From: JBGPJM01 sp041485385 | GTDB taxonomy: Bacteria > Planctomycetota > Phycisphaerae > Phycisphaerales > UBA1924 | Reading direction: 5' to 3' | Length of the DNA stretch: 11,924 nucleotides | Assembly: GCA_041485385.1 (NCBI GenBank) | Contig: JBGPJM010000151.1 | Span: 1 to 11,924 of the forward strand | Shown here: positions 1-6,756 of the stretch, piece by piece | How positions within the stretch are numbered: position 1 is the first letter of the stretch | How the letters are laid out: each line of letters starts with the position of its first letter | The notes under the pieces: model-generated | Databases searched by the model: none | Told to the model about the DNA's origin: nothing | The model's input: the letters and a program-made list of their open reading frames with translations, nothing else | Translations under genes and position numbers: made by a program

Positions 1-837
1 CGGATGCCGGAGGTGAAGAACGGCAAGCCGGTGGGGGTGACGGTGGCCCTCGGGGACGGCGGGGAGACGCTTCTTTACATTCCGGATACTCACTACAACC
101 GCGTGCGGATCTACCGGCCGCGACCGGCGGCGCCGCCCGAGCATCGCGTTGCGCCGGCGGGGCAGGACCGGGACGAAAGCGAGCCGGAGCTGGTGAGGCA
201 GTTCGGGAAGTACGGCACGGGCCCTGGGGAGTTCATCTACCCGACGGACATCGCGGTGCAGATGGACCCCGATGGCAAGCACGTCGAGCGGATCTACGTG
301 AGCGAGTACGGCGGGAACGACCGGGTGTCGGTCTTCAACGGGCTCGGGCAGTTCAAGTTCTCGTTTGGCTCGTACGGGGCGGACAGTTCGGCGGAGAACA
401 TCCAGTTCGACCGGCCACAATCGATTGTCATCGTCGAGGCGCGGCCGGGGCAGAAGATGCTCGTGGTCACGGATGCGAGGAACGACCGCGTGGGGCGGTT
501 CACGCTTGACGGTAAACTGATCGGGTGGCTGGGGGTGGCGCCGGGGGGGAAGGCGGGGTCCGGGGGAAAATCGCTCGGCGAGTTCCGTATCCCGTACGGG
601 CTGGCTGACCTGGGCGACGGGACGGTGCTGGTGACGGAGTTCGGGAACAACCGCGTGCAACGGATCAATGTGGAATCCGGAGAAAGCCTGGGGATCTGGG
701 GTCATGCCGGGCGCGAGGAAGGGGAGCTGGCCTCGCCCTGGAGCGTGGCGGTGATGGGAAAAAGAACATTCGTGCTGGACAGCGGGAACAACCGCGTATT
801 GACCATGGATACCCCGCGTCTCCTCCGGAGACGGTGA
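1..837 (+). CDS. NHL-repeat beta-propeller protein (5' end outside window)
   Basis: The reading frame is open at base 1 and ends at TGA 835-837. The first in-frame ATG (4-6) falls inside a propeller blade, so the true start almost certainly lies upstream of the window. Counting residues from that ATG, five NHL-type blades are visible, each ending in an N-(N/D)-R-V turn: NRV at 32-34, NDRV at 105-108, NDRV at 160-163, NNRV at 215-218 and NNRV at 262-265. Blades begin with G-E-F-x-x-P-like segments, for example residues 75-80 and 192-197. NHL propellers are binding or scaffold modules; no catalytic domain is seen in this part. The protein ends in a short Arg-rich tail. The next gene begins 22 bases downstream, so co-transcription with the vWA gene is likely, but a functional link is not shown. 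A 6-bladed propeller or a peptidyl-alpha-hydroxyglycine lyase-like fold is possible. Confidence 0.85.
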   Translation, partial: RMPEVKNGKPVGVTVALGDGGETLLYIPDTHYNRVRIYRPRPAAPPEHRVAPAGQDRDESEPELVRQFGKYGTGPGEFIYPTDIAVQMDPDGKHVERIYVSEYGGNDRVSVFNGLGQFKFSFGSYGADSSAENIQFDRPQSIVIVEARPGQKMLVVTDARNDRVGRFTLDGKLIGWLGVAPGGKAGSGGKSLGEFRIPYGLADLGDGTVLVTEFGNNRVQRINVESGESLGIWGHAGREEGELASPWSVAVMGKRTFVLDSGNNRVLTMDTPRLLRRR

Positions 838-859
838 AGGGCCGGGAGCCTGGCTGTTG

Positions 860-3800
860 ATGCTCGCGTCCACACAGATCGGGCCGGTTCAGTTCGAGCA
901 GCCGATCTGGCTGGTGCTGGTCCCCGTTGCCTGGGCGATGGCGGTGTGGATGGCGCGCTCGAGCCTGTCGGGGCTGGGGACGACGACGCGCCGGGTGGCG
1001 CTCGTGGTGCGGCTGGTCGTGATCGCGCTCCTGGTCGGCGCGGTGGCCAGGCCACAATGGCGAAAGGAATCCAAGACGGTCTCGGTGATCGTCATCCAGG
1101 ATCAGAGCGAGTCGATCCCGGTGGAGATGCGCCAGTTGTCGGAGCAGTACATCCAGGACGCGTCGAGGTTCGTCAAGGATCCCGGGGACACGATCGGACG
1201 GCTGACGGTGGCGCGGGAGTCGTACGTGCAGGCGCTGCCGGGGCGCCCCGGCGACCGGCCGGACTCGCAGAACATCGGCGCCACCGACGGCACCAATCTG
1301 GCGGAGGGGACCACCCTGGGGATGGCGATCGCGCGGCAGGACTCGGCCACGCGCCTGGTGATCATCTCGGACTTCAACCAGACCAACGGGGACGTCGTCG
1401 GCGCGGCCAACGCGGCGATCGCGGCGCATATCCCGATCGATGTGCTGCCGATCAGGTACAAGTACGCCCGCGAGGTGATCGTGGAGCGGCTGGTCTCGCC
1501 CGCGACGGCGCGGATGGGGGAGAACGTCAACCTGCGGGTGCTGATCAACTCGACCAAGCCGGCGAGCGGGCGGCTCGACATCACGATGAACGGCCAGCCG
1601 ATGGACCTGGATCCGGACAGCCCGGAGATGGGGATCCACGTCGAGCTGAAGGAAGGATCGAACGCGATCGCGGTGCCGATCACGCTCCCCCGGCCGGGCC
1701 CGCAGAGTTTCGAGGCGATCTTCACACCCGACGACGAGGCGATGGACAAGATCAAGGAGAACAACCGGTCGCGCTCGGTCACGTTCGTGACCAGCGAGGG
1801 GCGGGTCCTGGTGCTGACGCCCAACCCCGACGAGGCGACGGCGCTGGTGAAGGTGATGACCGAGTCGCGCCTGGCGGCCGACGTCCGCGACCCCGACAGC
1901 GCGCCCAAGTCGCTGATCGAGTTGAGCGCGTACGACCTGATCGTCATGATGAACACGCCGGCGTACCCCTTCACCCAGCAGCAGCAGGAGGACCTGCGGG
2001 CGTACGTGCATGACATCGGGGGCGGGCTGGTGATGACGGGCGGTCCCGACGCCTTCGGCGCCGGCGGGTGGATCGGCTCGCCGACGGCCGATGCGCTGCC
2101 GATCAAGCTGGACCCGCCCGAGAAGCGGCAGATGCCGCGCGGCTGCCTGGCGATGATCATGCACTCCTGCGAGATGCCGCAGGGGAACTTCTGGGGGAAG
2201 GAAGTTTGCCTGGAGGCGATCGAGCCGCTGTCGCGCCTTGACCTTGCCGGGGTGATGGAGTTCTCGTGGCGCGGCGGGGAGACGTGGATCCATCCGATCA
2301 GCGAGCTGGGGAACAAGGCGGCGATCAGGCGGGCGATCAACAGCCTGTCGTTCGGGGATGCGCCGAGCTTCGAGGGGTTCCTGTTGAAGGCGATCGCGGC
2401 CCTGGAGAAGGCCGAGGCGGGGCAGAAGCACGTGATCATCGTGAGCGACGGCGACCCGTCGCCCCCGTCGCGCACCACTCTCCAGCGGTACATCGACGCG
2501 AAGATCAGCATCTCGTGCGTGTGTGTGTTCCCACACGGTGGCGATCCGGCGGTCATGCAGAACATGGCGTCGGCAACCGGGGGGAAGTACCACCGCATCA
2601 CCGACGACGCGGGAATGGCCGAACTCCCGAAGATCATCTTCAAGGAAGCGCAGACGGTGAAGCGGGCGCTGATCTGGGAGGGAACCGGGTTCTCGCCGCA
2701 CATCGTGGGCGGCACCGAGGCCATGCGGGGGATCAACGGCGTGCCGCCGATCACGGGGTATGTGGTGGCGGCGGAGCGGGAGGGGCTCAGCCAGGTGGTG
2801 ATGACCGGGCAGGAGAACGACCCGATCCTGGCGCAGTGGCAGTACGGGCTGGGGAAGGCGGTGACGTACACGTCCGACGCGTCGAAGCGCTGGACGGAGG
2901 CCTGGGTGGGGTGGGGGCAGTTCCGGGCGTTCTGGGAGCAGCACATCCGTTGGGCGATGCGCCCCAGCGGCTCGGCGGAGATCCGCGTGACAACCGAGGA
3001 CCAGGGGGAGAAGACGCGGATCGTGGTCGAGGCGCTGGACGCCAAGGGGGAGCGGCTGAGCTTCCTGCGCTGGCGCGGCGCGGCGGTGGGGCCGGACGGG
3101 AAGAGCCAGCCCATCACCCTCCGCCAGTTCGGGCCCGGGCAGTACGAGGCCGAGCTCGACACGGCCCGGTCCGGCGCGTACATGATGAACTTCCGTTACG
3201 ACGGCCCGCCGGACGACAAGGGGGAGAGCAAGTCCGGGAGCGTGCAGGCGGCCGTGACGCGCCCGTTCGCCGACGAGTTCCGGGCGCTGCAGGACAACGC
3301 GGCGCTGGCGACGCAGGTGGCCAAGCTGACGGGCGGGCGGGTGCTGAGCGACGACCCGCGGATCGCCGACCTGTGGACGCGGGACGGGCTCAAGATGCCG
3401 GTGGCGACCCGGCCGATCTGGCTCGCGGTGGCGATCGCGGCGATCGGGTTGTTCCTGATGGACGTGGCGGTGCGCAGGGTCCGGATCGACCTCTTTGCGA
3501 TGGCGGCGTCGGCGCGCCGGGGGTTCAGGAAGGGGACCATGGTCGCCGGGCAGCAGATGGGGTCGCTGCGCGAGGCGCGGGAGCGGGCGAGGGAGTCGAT
3601 GGCGGCACGGTCGAGCCGCAAGGGCGAGGGGGCGGATGGGGAGGGAGCCGACGGCACGGCGGGGCCAGCGCCGATCACCGCCGTCGACAAGGCGGTGCGG
3701 TCCGTGAAGTTCGAGGCGAGCGAGAGCGAACTGGCCGCGGCCAGGAAGCGGCCCAGCGCGGCGGTGGTCGACGTGGCCGACCTGGCGGGGGAGGCGTCCC

Positions 3801-3904
3801 GGCGGGAGGAGAAAGCGCCGAAGCCGGTGCCGACGGCGGAAGAGGGGATGTCGCGCCTTCTGAAGGCGAAGAAGCGTGCACAGGATGAGATGACGCAGGA
3901 TTGA
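860..3904 (+). CDS. Large membrane vWA / glutamine amidotransferase-like protein
   Basis: The start is probably ATG 860, with GGGAG at 844-848; a TTG directly upstream (857) would add one residue. Residue numbers here count from that TTG. Two N-terminal membrane segments (about 16-32 and 47-64) and one near 853-871 suggest a large periplasmic portion and a ~140-residue charged cytoplasmic tail. The first vWA domain has a complete MIDAS site: D82-Q-S84-E-S86, T146 in DGTN, and D172 in SDFN. A flavodoxin/GATase-1-like segment follows (about 316-416, with YDLIVMMN and GGGLVMTGGPDAFG) without an obvious nucleophile elbow. A second vWA-like domain (about 430-600) keeps IIVSDGD at 527-533, but its DxSxS position reads HSCEM (436-440), so metal binding there is doubtful. 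The segment after it (residues 661-702) is typical of the same planctomycete-type family. Such proteins are usually encoded beside MoxR ATPases, as here, and are thought to be MoxR clients. The biological role is unknown. Confidence 0.85.
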   Translation: MLASTQIGPVQFEQPIWLVLVPVAWAMAVWMARSSLSGLGTTTRRVALVVRLVVIALLVGAVARPQWRKESKTVSVIVIQDQSESIPVEMRQLSEQYIQDASRFVKDPGDTIGRLTVARESYVQALPGRPGDRPDSQNIGATDGTNLAEGTTLGMAIARQDSATRLVIISDFNQTNGDVVGAANAAIAAHIPIDVLPIRYKYAREVIVERLVSPATARMGENVNLRVLINSTKPASGRLDITMNGQPMDLDPDSPEMGIHVELKEGSNAIAVPITLPRPGPQSFEAIFTPDDEAMDKIKENNRSRSVTFVTSEGRVLVLTPNPDEATALVKVMTESRLAADVRDPDSAPKSLIELSAYDLIVMMNTPAYPFTQQQQEDLRAYVHDIGGGLVMTGGPDAFGAGGWIGSPTADALPIKLDPPEKRQMPRGCLAMIMHSCEMPQGNFWGKEVCLEAIEPLSRLDLAGVMEFSWRGGETWIHPISELGNKAAIRRAINSLSFGDAPSFEGFLLKAIAALEKAEAGQKHVIIVSDGDPSPPSRTTLQRYIDAKISISCVCVFPHGGDPAVMQNMASATGGKYHRITDDAGMAELPKIIFKEAQTVKRALIWEGTGFSPHIVGGTEAMRGINGVPPITGYVVAAEREGLSQVVMTGQENDPILAQWQYGLGKAVTYTSDASKRWTEAWVGWGQFRAFWEQHIRWAMRPSGSAEIRVTTEDQGEKTRIVVEALDAKGERLSFLRWRGAAVGPDGKSQPITLRQFGPGQYEAELDTARSGAYMMNFRYDGPPDDKGESKSGSVQAAVTRPFADEFRALQDNAALATQVAKLTGGRVLSDDPRIADLWTRDGLKMPVATRPIWLAVAIAAIGLFLMDVAVRRVRIDLFAMAASARRGFRKGTMVAGQQMGSLREARERARESMAARSSRKGEGADGEGADGTAGPAPITAVDKAVRSVKFEASESELAAARKRPSAAVVDVADLAGEASRREEKAPKPVPTAEEGMSRLLKAKKRAQDEMTQD

Positions 3905-3964
3905 GGCTGTTTGTATAGGTCATAGAGGACCCATACGACCCAAAGGACTATCTAGGAGCTGGCG
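3905..3964 (+). other. Intergenic gap with degenerate GACC-type repeat
   Basis: This 60-base spacer between the vWA gene and moxR is visibly richer in A/T than its flanks. Bases 3914-3951 hold four loosely repeated units of about 8-10 bases around GGTC/GGACC/CGACC/GGAC. GGTC (3918-3921) and GACC (3928-3931) could pair across a 6-base loop. No convincing promoter or rho-independent terminator is seen. The segment resembles short intergenic repeat families, but only one copy lies in this window apart from a possible relative at 6615-6636. Confidence 0.4.
3954..3958 (+). promoter_or_regulatory. Ribosome binding site of moxR
   Basis: AGGAG lies 6 bases before ATG 3965 and fixes this start for the MoxR ATPase. 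Confidence 0.75.
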
Positions 3965-5005
3965 ATGGCAGTGAAGGATGAAAACGGCATGCCGCACACG
4001 CCCGAGGCCGTGAAGGCGAAGTGCGAGGAGTTCCGGGCGACGTTCAAGAGGCTCAAGGACGAGATCGGCAAGATCGTCGTCGGGCACGGGGAGGTGGTGG
4101 ATGCGCTGCTCATCGCGCTCTTCGCCGGCGGCAACGTGCTGCTGGAGGGCGTGCCCGGGCTGGGCAAGACGCTGCTGGTGCGGACGCTGGCGCAGTGCCT
4201 GCACCTGCCCTTCTCGCGGATCCAGTTCACGCCCGACCTGATGCCGGCGGACGTGATAGGCACGAACATCGTGATGGAGGACCCGGGGACGGGGCGCCGG
4301 AAGTTCGAGTTCCAGCGCGGGCCGATCTTCGCGCAGATCGTGCTGGCCGACGAGATCAACCGGGCGACGCCCAAGACGCAGTCGGCGCTGCTGGAGGCGA
4401 TGCAGGAGCGCAGCGTGACGGTGGCGGGGAACACCTACAAGCTCGACATGCCGTTCTTCGTGCTGGCGACGCAGAACCCCATCGAGCAGGAAGGGACCTA
4501 CCCCCTGCCCGAGGCGCAGATGGACCGGTTCATCTTCAAGATCAACGTGGGGTACTCGCAGCTGGACGACCTGATGACGATCCTGGACCGGACGACGGGC
4601 ACGGTGACGCCGGAGGTGGCGAAGGTGCTGGACGGCCCGGGGATCATCGCGGCCCAGCACCTGATCCGCGGGTGCATCGTGGCGCCGCACGTGAAGGAAT
4701 ACGCCGCGCGGCTGGTGCTGGCGACGCACCCCGGCGGCGACTTCGCCCCGTCGGTGACCGGGAAGTACGTGCGGTGCGGGGCATCACCGCGGGCCGCGCA
4801 GGCGCTCTTGCTGGGCGGCAAGGTGAAGGCGCTGACGGATGCGCGGTACCACGTGGGGTTCAAGGACATCCAGGAGGTGGCGGCGCTGTCGCTGCGGCAC
4901 AGGCTGATCCTGAACTTCGAGGCCGAAGCCGACCGGGTGGACGCGGACAACCTGGTCAAGCAGATCCTGGAGGCGACGCCTAGGGAACCAGTGAAGGTGG
5001 CGTAA
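3965..5005 (+). CDS. MoxR-family AAA+ ATPase
   Basis: This is a 346-residue AAA+ ATPase of the MoxR family, a normal length for the group. An N-terminal helical segment (about 14-40) with the VVGH motif leads into Walker A GVPGLGKT (62-69). The family insert TPDLMPADVIGT (89-100) follows, then Walker B IVLADEIN (125-132), sensor 1 ATQNP (168-172), and the conserved EGTYPLPEAQMDRF (176-189), whose R188 is the likely arginine finger. A sensor-2-like SPRAAQAL is near residue 274, within the C-terminal lid. All catalytic motifs look intact. MoxR ATPases hydrolyse ATP to remodel or mature proteins, typically vWA-domain partners encoded nearby; here vWA or DUF58 genes flank it on both sides. The DUF58 gene, usually the next gene, has been pushed ~590 bases away by the GxxExxY cassette. 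Confidence 0.95.
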   Translation: MAVKDENGMPHTPEAVKAKCEEFRATFKRLKDEIGKIVVGHGEVVDALLIALFAGGNVLLEGVPGLGKTLLVRTLAQCLHLPFSRIQFTPDLMPADVIGTNIVMEDPGTGRRKFEFQRGPIFAQIVLADEINRATPKTQSALLEAMQERSVTVAGNTYKLDMPFFVLATQNPIEQEGTYPLPEAQMDRFIFKINVGYSQLDDLMTILDRTTGTVTPEVAKVLDGPGIIAAQHLIRGCIVAPHVKEYAARLVLATHPGGDFAPSVTGKYVRCGASPRAAQALLLGGKVKALTDARYHVGFKDIQEVAALSLRHRLILNFEAEADRVDADNLVKQILEATPREPVKVA

Positions 5006-5013
5006 ACGAAATG

Positions 5014-5054
5014 CGTCCACAGAGTGCACAGAGGGGAACACAAAGGACACAGAG
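5014..5054 (+). repeat. Left terminal inverted repeat of GxxExxY cassette
   Basis: Four CACAGAG-type units (5018, 5027, 5039, 5048) are separated by short linkers, with a GTC cap at 5015-5017. It pairs with 5533-5572 in inverted orientation, with mismatches confined mostly to the linkers and to one unit on each side. Two candidate GTG starts of the enclosed gene overlap its units. Confidence 0.75.
5042..5047 (+). promoter_or_regulatory. Possible ribosome binding site inside the repeat
   Basis: AAAGGA lies 6 bases before GTG 5054. It arises from the third, variant repeat unit (CACAAAG instead of CACAGAG) plus its linker. It favours GTG 5054 over the upstream GTG 5024 as the start of the GxxExxY gene. 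Confidence 0.4.
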
Positions 5055-5560
5055 TGAACAGACCAGTGTTTGAGCCTGAGCGGATGGCGGCCGCCGGCGG
5101 TGACAAGGTCCCGCTGGAGTGGAACGCGCTGACGCGCCGCATCATCGGTGCGGCGATCGAGGTGCACCGCCATCTCGGGCCGGGCCTGCGAGAGAAGTTC
5201 TACGAGCAGGCCATGGTCCACGAACTGGAGAGTATCGGCCTGCGAGTGGCTAGACAGGTGCCGTTCCGTGTCGAGTACAAAGGGAAGGACCTGGGTGTAC
5301 AGGTCATCGACACCGTGGCCGAGAGTCTCGTGGTCCTCGAGTTCAAGTCGGTCGAAAGGCTGTCAGAGATCGATCACGCGCAGATCATCGGTTATCTTCG
5401 CTTCAGCGGACTACCGCTGGGGCTGTTGTTCAACTTCAATGTTGCCCAGCTCAAGGAGGCGGGAGTTCACCGTAAGATCAACTATCCCCCGGCGTTTCGG
5501 TCGCGTGACCTTTTTGTTCAATCCGGATCTTTCTCTGTGCCCTCTGTACAGCCTCTGTGA
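5054..5560 (+). CDS. GxxExxY family protein (PD-(D/E)XK nuclease-like)
   Basis: Candidate starts are GTG 5024 (178 residues), GTG 5054 (168, preceded by AAAGGA) and ATG 5084 (158); 5054 is chosen for its spacing from AAAGGA. Counting from 5024, the family signature G54-L-R-E57-K-F-Y60 follows the helix LTRRIIGAAIEVHRHLGPGL. A PD-(D/E)XK-like core is visible: D96 in VIDTVAE, then E106-F-K108, then Q120-IIG-Y124, matching the QxxxY helix of Cas4/AddB-type nucleases. LLFNFNV is the usual late motif. Catalytic-type residues therefore look intact, although the biochemical role of the family is not established to my knowledge. The last ~10 residues are encoded by the right inverted repeat and the TGA stop (5558-5560) lies inside it. 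Codon use is less G/C-biased at third positions than in neighbours, consistent with acquisition. Confidence 0.85.
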   Translation: MNRPVFEPERMAAAGGDKVPLEWNALTRRIIGAAIEVHRHLGPGLREKFYEQAMVHELESIGLRVARQVPFRVEYKGKDLGVQVIDTVAESLVVLEFKSVERLSEIDHAQIIGYLRFSGLPLGLLFNFNVAQLKEAGVHRKINYPPAFRSRDLFVQSGSFSVPSVQPL

Positions 5561-5572
5561 TCTCTGTGGACG
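5533..5572 (-). repeat. Right terminal inverted repeat of GxxExxY cassette
   Basis: Four CTCTGTG-type units (5533, 5542, 5553, 5562), ending in GTGGACG, are the inverse of 5014-5054. The stop codon of the GxxExxY gene (5558-5560) overlaps the third unit. The repeat ends 19 bases before the DUF58 start codon. Confidence 0.75.
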
Positions 5573-5591
5573 GTCTTTGGACGGCTTTCGA

Positions 5592-6521
5592 ATGCTGAGA
5601 ACTCCCAACATCTCGCGTCCCAAGGGCATCGAGGACCTGATCGAGCCCGCGCTCATGTCGCGGTTGACGCAGCTCGATATTTCCAGCCGCAAGATCTTCT
5701 CCGGCAAGCTCAAGGGCGAGCGCCGCTCGAAGAAGCGAGGTGAGTCGGTCGAGTTCGCCGACCACCGCGGCTACGTCTCCGGCGACGACATGCGCCACAT
5801 CGACTGGAACCTGTTCGCGCGCCTGGATCAGCTCTTCTTGAAGCTGTTCCTCGAGGAAGAGGACCTCTCGCTGCACATCGTGATGGACTGCTCGGCCTCG
5901 CAGGACTGCGGCGAGCCCAACAAGTTCATCTTCATGCAGAAGCTGGCGATGGCGCTGGGGTATATCGGCCTGGTGAACCTGAACCGCGTGGGGGTCACCG
6001 CCATCGGCGGGGTGGGGGCGGGCGAATCGGGGCTGCTCGCGCTCCGCGACCTGCGCGGCCGGCGGCGCACCCAGGATATCTCGCAGTTCCTCTGCCGGCT
6101 CGAGCCCGCGGGCACGTGTCCGTTCACCGAGGGGGCCAAGCGGATCGCCATCACCCGGCGCGGCAAGGGCGTGATGGTGGTGCTGTCGGACTTCTTCATC
6201 AAGGAGGGGTACGAGGCCGCCCTTCGGATGCTGGTAGGGCACGGGTACGACCTGTTCGTGATCCAGGTGCTGTCGCCCCAGGAGATGGAGCCGCCGATCG
6301 CCGGCGACCTGCGCCTGAAGGATGTCGAGGACGGGGACCTGGCCGAGGTGACGATCTCCGCGCCCCTTCTCAAGAAATACAAGGCCAACCTGACGGCCTA
6401 CTGCAACCGCCTGCACGAGTTCTGCTCGCAGCGGAACATCGTGCACATGACCATCAAGAGTGATACGTCGATCGACTCGTTCGTGATGGATTATCTGCGG
6501 CGCCGTGGTCTACTCAAGTAA
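5592..6521 (+). CDS. DUF58 (vWA-like) protein
   Basis: This 309-residue protein starts at ATG 5592. The same frame stays open further upstream, but that part overlaps the GxxExxY gene and is not DUF58-like. No strong Shine-Dalgarno is seen; GGA at 5579-5581 is the best candidate, so translation may be weak or its native leader may have been lost. The DUF58 hallmark spans residues 50-103: GESVEFADHRGYVSGDD, then RHIDWNLFARLDQLFLK, then LEEEDLSLHIVMDCSAS. The last motif is a DxSxS metal-binding signature (D99-C-S101-A-S103). A later VMVVLSDFF supplies the third vWA strand acidic residue. No membrane segment is evident, so it is probably cytoplasmic. DUF58 proteins are encoded next to MoxR ATPases almost universally and are presumed partners; here the two are separated by the inserted cassette. 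Confidence 0.92.
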   Translation: MLRTPNISRPKGIEDLIEPALMSRLTQLDISSRKIFSGKLKGERRSKKRGESVEFADHRGYVSGDDMRHIDWNLFARLDQLFLKLFLEEEDLSLHIVMDCSASQDCGEPNKFIFMQKLAMALGYIGLVNLNRVGVTAIGGVGAGESGLLALRDLRGRRRTQDISQFLCRLEPAGTCPFTEGAKRIAITRRGKGVMVVLSDFFIKEGYEAALRMLVGHGYDLFVIQVLSPQEMEPPIAGDLRLKDVEDGDLAEVTISAPLLKKYKANLTAYCNRLHEFCSQRNIVHMTIKSDTSIDSFVMDYLRRRGLLK

Positions 6522-6528
6522 GAGTCTT

Positions 6529-6556
6529 ACCACAGAGAACACAGAGGAACACAGAG
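6529..6556 (+). repeat. Left terminal inverted repeat of MITE-like element
   Basis: Three CACAGAG units with AA and GAA linkers form this end. It matches the reverse complement of 6709-6736 at 26 of 28 positions. It begins 8 bases after the DUF58 stop codon. Confidence 0.85.
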
Positions 6557-6708
6557 AAAGACAAACGATAGAGAGCAGGACAGAGAGATAGTGGCAGAAA
6601 GATAGAGGTATTCGTGACCATGGGACGTAGGACACCAACGACGAAGGCGGCGAGGGATCGAATCGGGCCAATTCTGGCTCCATTCTGCCTGCCTCTCTCA
6701 ATCTCTTG

Positions 6709-6736
6709 CTCAGTGTTCCTCTGTGCTCTCTGTGGT
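6709..6736 (-). repeat. Right terminal inverted repeat of MITE-like element
   Basis: Three inverted units (CTCAGTG, CTCTGTG, CTCTGTG) form the mirror of 6529-6556. The repeat ends 8 bases before the ribosome binding site of the BatA-like gene. Confidence 0.85.
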
Positions 6737-6743
6737 GAAATCC

Positions 6744-6749
6744 GGGAGG
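6744..6749 (+). promoter_or_regulatory. Ribosome binding site of BatA-like gene
   Basis: GGGAGG lies 7 bases before ATG 6757. It sits just outside the right inverted repeat, so the element has left this translation signal intact. Confidence 0.8.
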
Positions 6750-6756
6750 TCCGCCC

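Larger units (their letters stand above)
5014..5572. mobile_element. CACAGAG inverted-repeat cassette carrying a GxxExxY gene
   Basis: This ~559-base unit is bounded by inverted arrays of CACAGAG. Left units start at 5018, 5027, 5039 (CACAAAG) and 5048. Right units (as CTCTGTG) start at 5533, 5542 (CTCTGTA), 5553 and 5562. The outermost 11 bases, CGTCCACAGAG, are identical in inverted orientation (5014-5024 and 5562-5572). The unit spacings mirror each other: 9, 12, 9 on the left and 9, 11, 9 on the right, reading inward. It lies exactly between moxR (ends 5005) and the DUF58 start (5592), genes that are usually adjacent. No transposase and no clear target-site duplication are seen, so calling it mobile is inference from the terminal repeats, the placement and the foreign-looking cargo. 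Confidence 0.6.
6529..6736. mobile_element. MITE-like CACAGAG inverted-repeat element, no gene
   Basis: This 208-base segment fills nearly the whole gap between the DUF58 and BatA-like genes. Its ends form a 28-bp inverted repeat with 26 matches: 6529-6556 against 6709-6736. Each end contains three CACAGAG units: left starts 6531, 6540 and 6550; right, as CTCTGTG or CTCAGTG, starts 6728, 6719 and 6709. Inverted similarity continues more weakly inward, between purine-rich 6557-6600 and pyrimidine-rich 6665-6708, so the transcript could fold into a long imperfect hairpin. No convincing coding sequence is present inside. The repeat unit is the same as in the cassette at 5014-5572. Classification as a non-autonomous mobile element is inference. 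Confidence 0.6.

Noticed and set aside
838..859. Promoter or terminator between the NHL gene and the vWA gene
   Set aside because: The gap is only 22 bases and shows no hairpin or promoter motif; the genes are more likely co-transcribed.
946..2013. Overlapping + strand frame within the vWA gene
   Set aside because: It is a Gly/Ala/Arg/Asp low-complexity shadow in another frame of a gene with clear vWA motifs.
665..2944. Long antisense open frame (759 codons) opposite the vWA gene
   Set aside because: Its translation is rich in Arg, His, Pro and Asp without domains. It arises from the strong GC bias at codon positions of the real + strand gene.
5018..5054. Regularly spaced CACAGAG units considered as a CRISPR array
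   Set aside because: Units are only 7 bases with 2-5-base linkers and are mirrored at the other end of the gene. There are no spacers of CRISPR length and no cas genes.
5148..5591. Upstream extension of the DUF58 reading frame
   Set aside because: This part overlaps the GxxExxY gene in a different frame, is Ser/Arg-rich and has no DUF58 similarity. Typical DUF58 N-terminal sequence begins at ATG 5592.
5006..5591. Target-site duplication flanking the GxxExxY cassette
   Set aside because: Bases just outside 5014 and 5572 were compared and no direct repeat is evident. The mechanism of insertion therefore remains open.
6522..6743. Target-site duplication flanking the MITE-like element
   Set aside because: No clear direct repeat is seen just outside 6529 and 6736.
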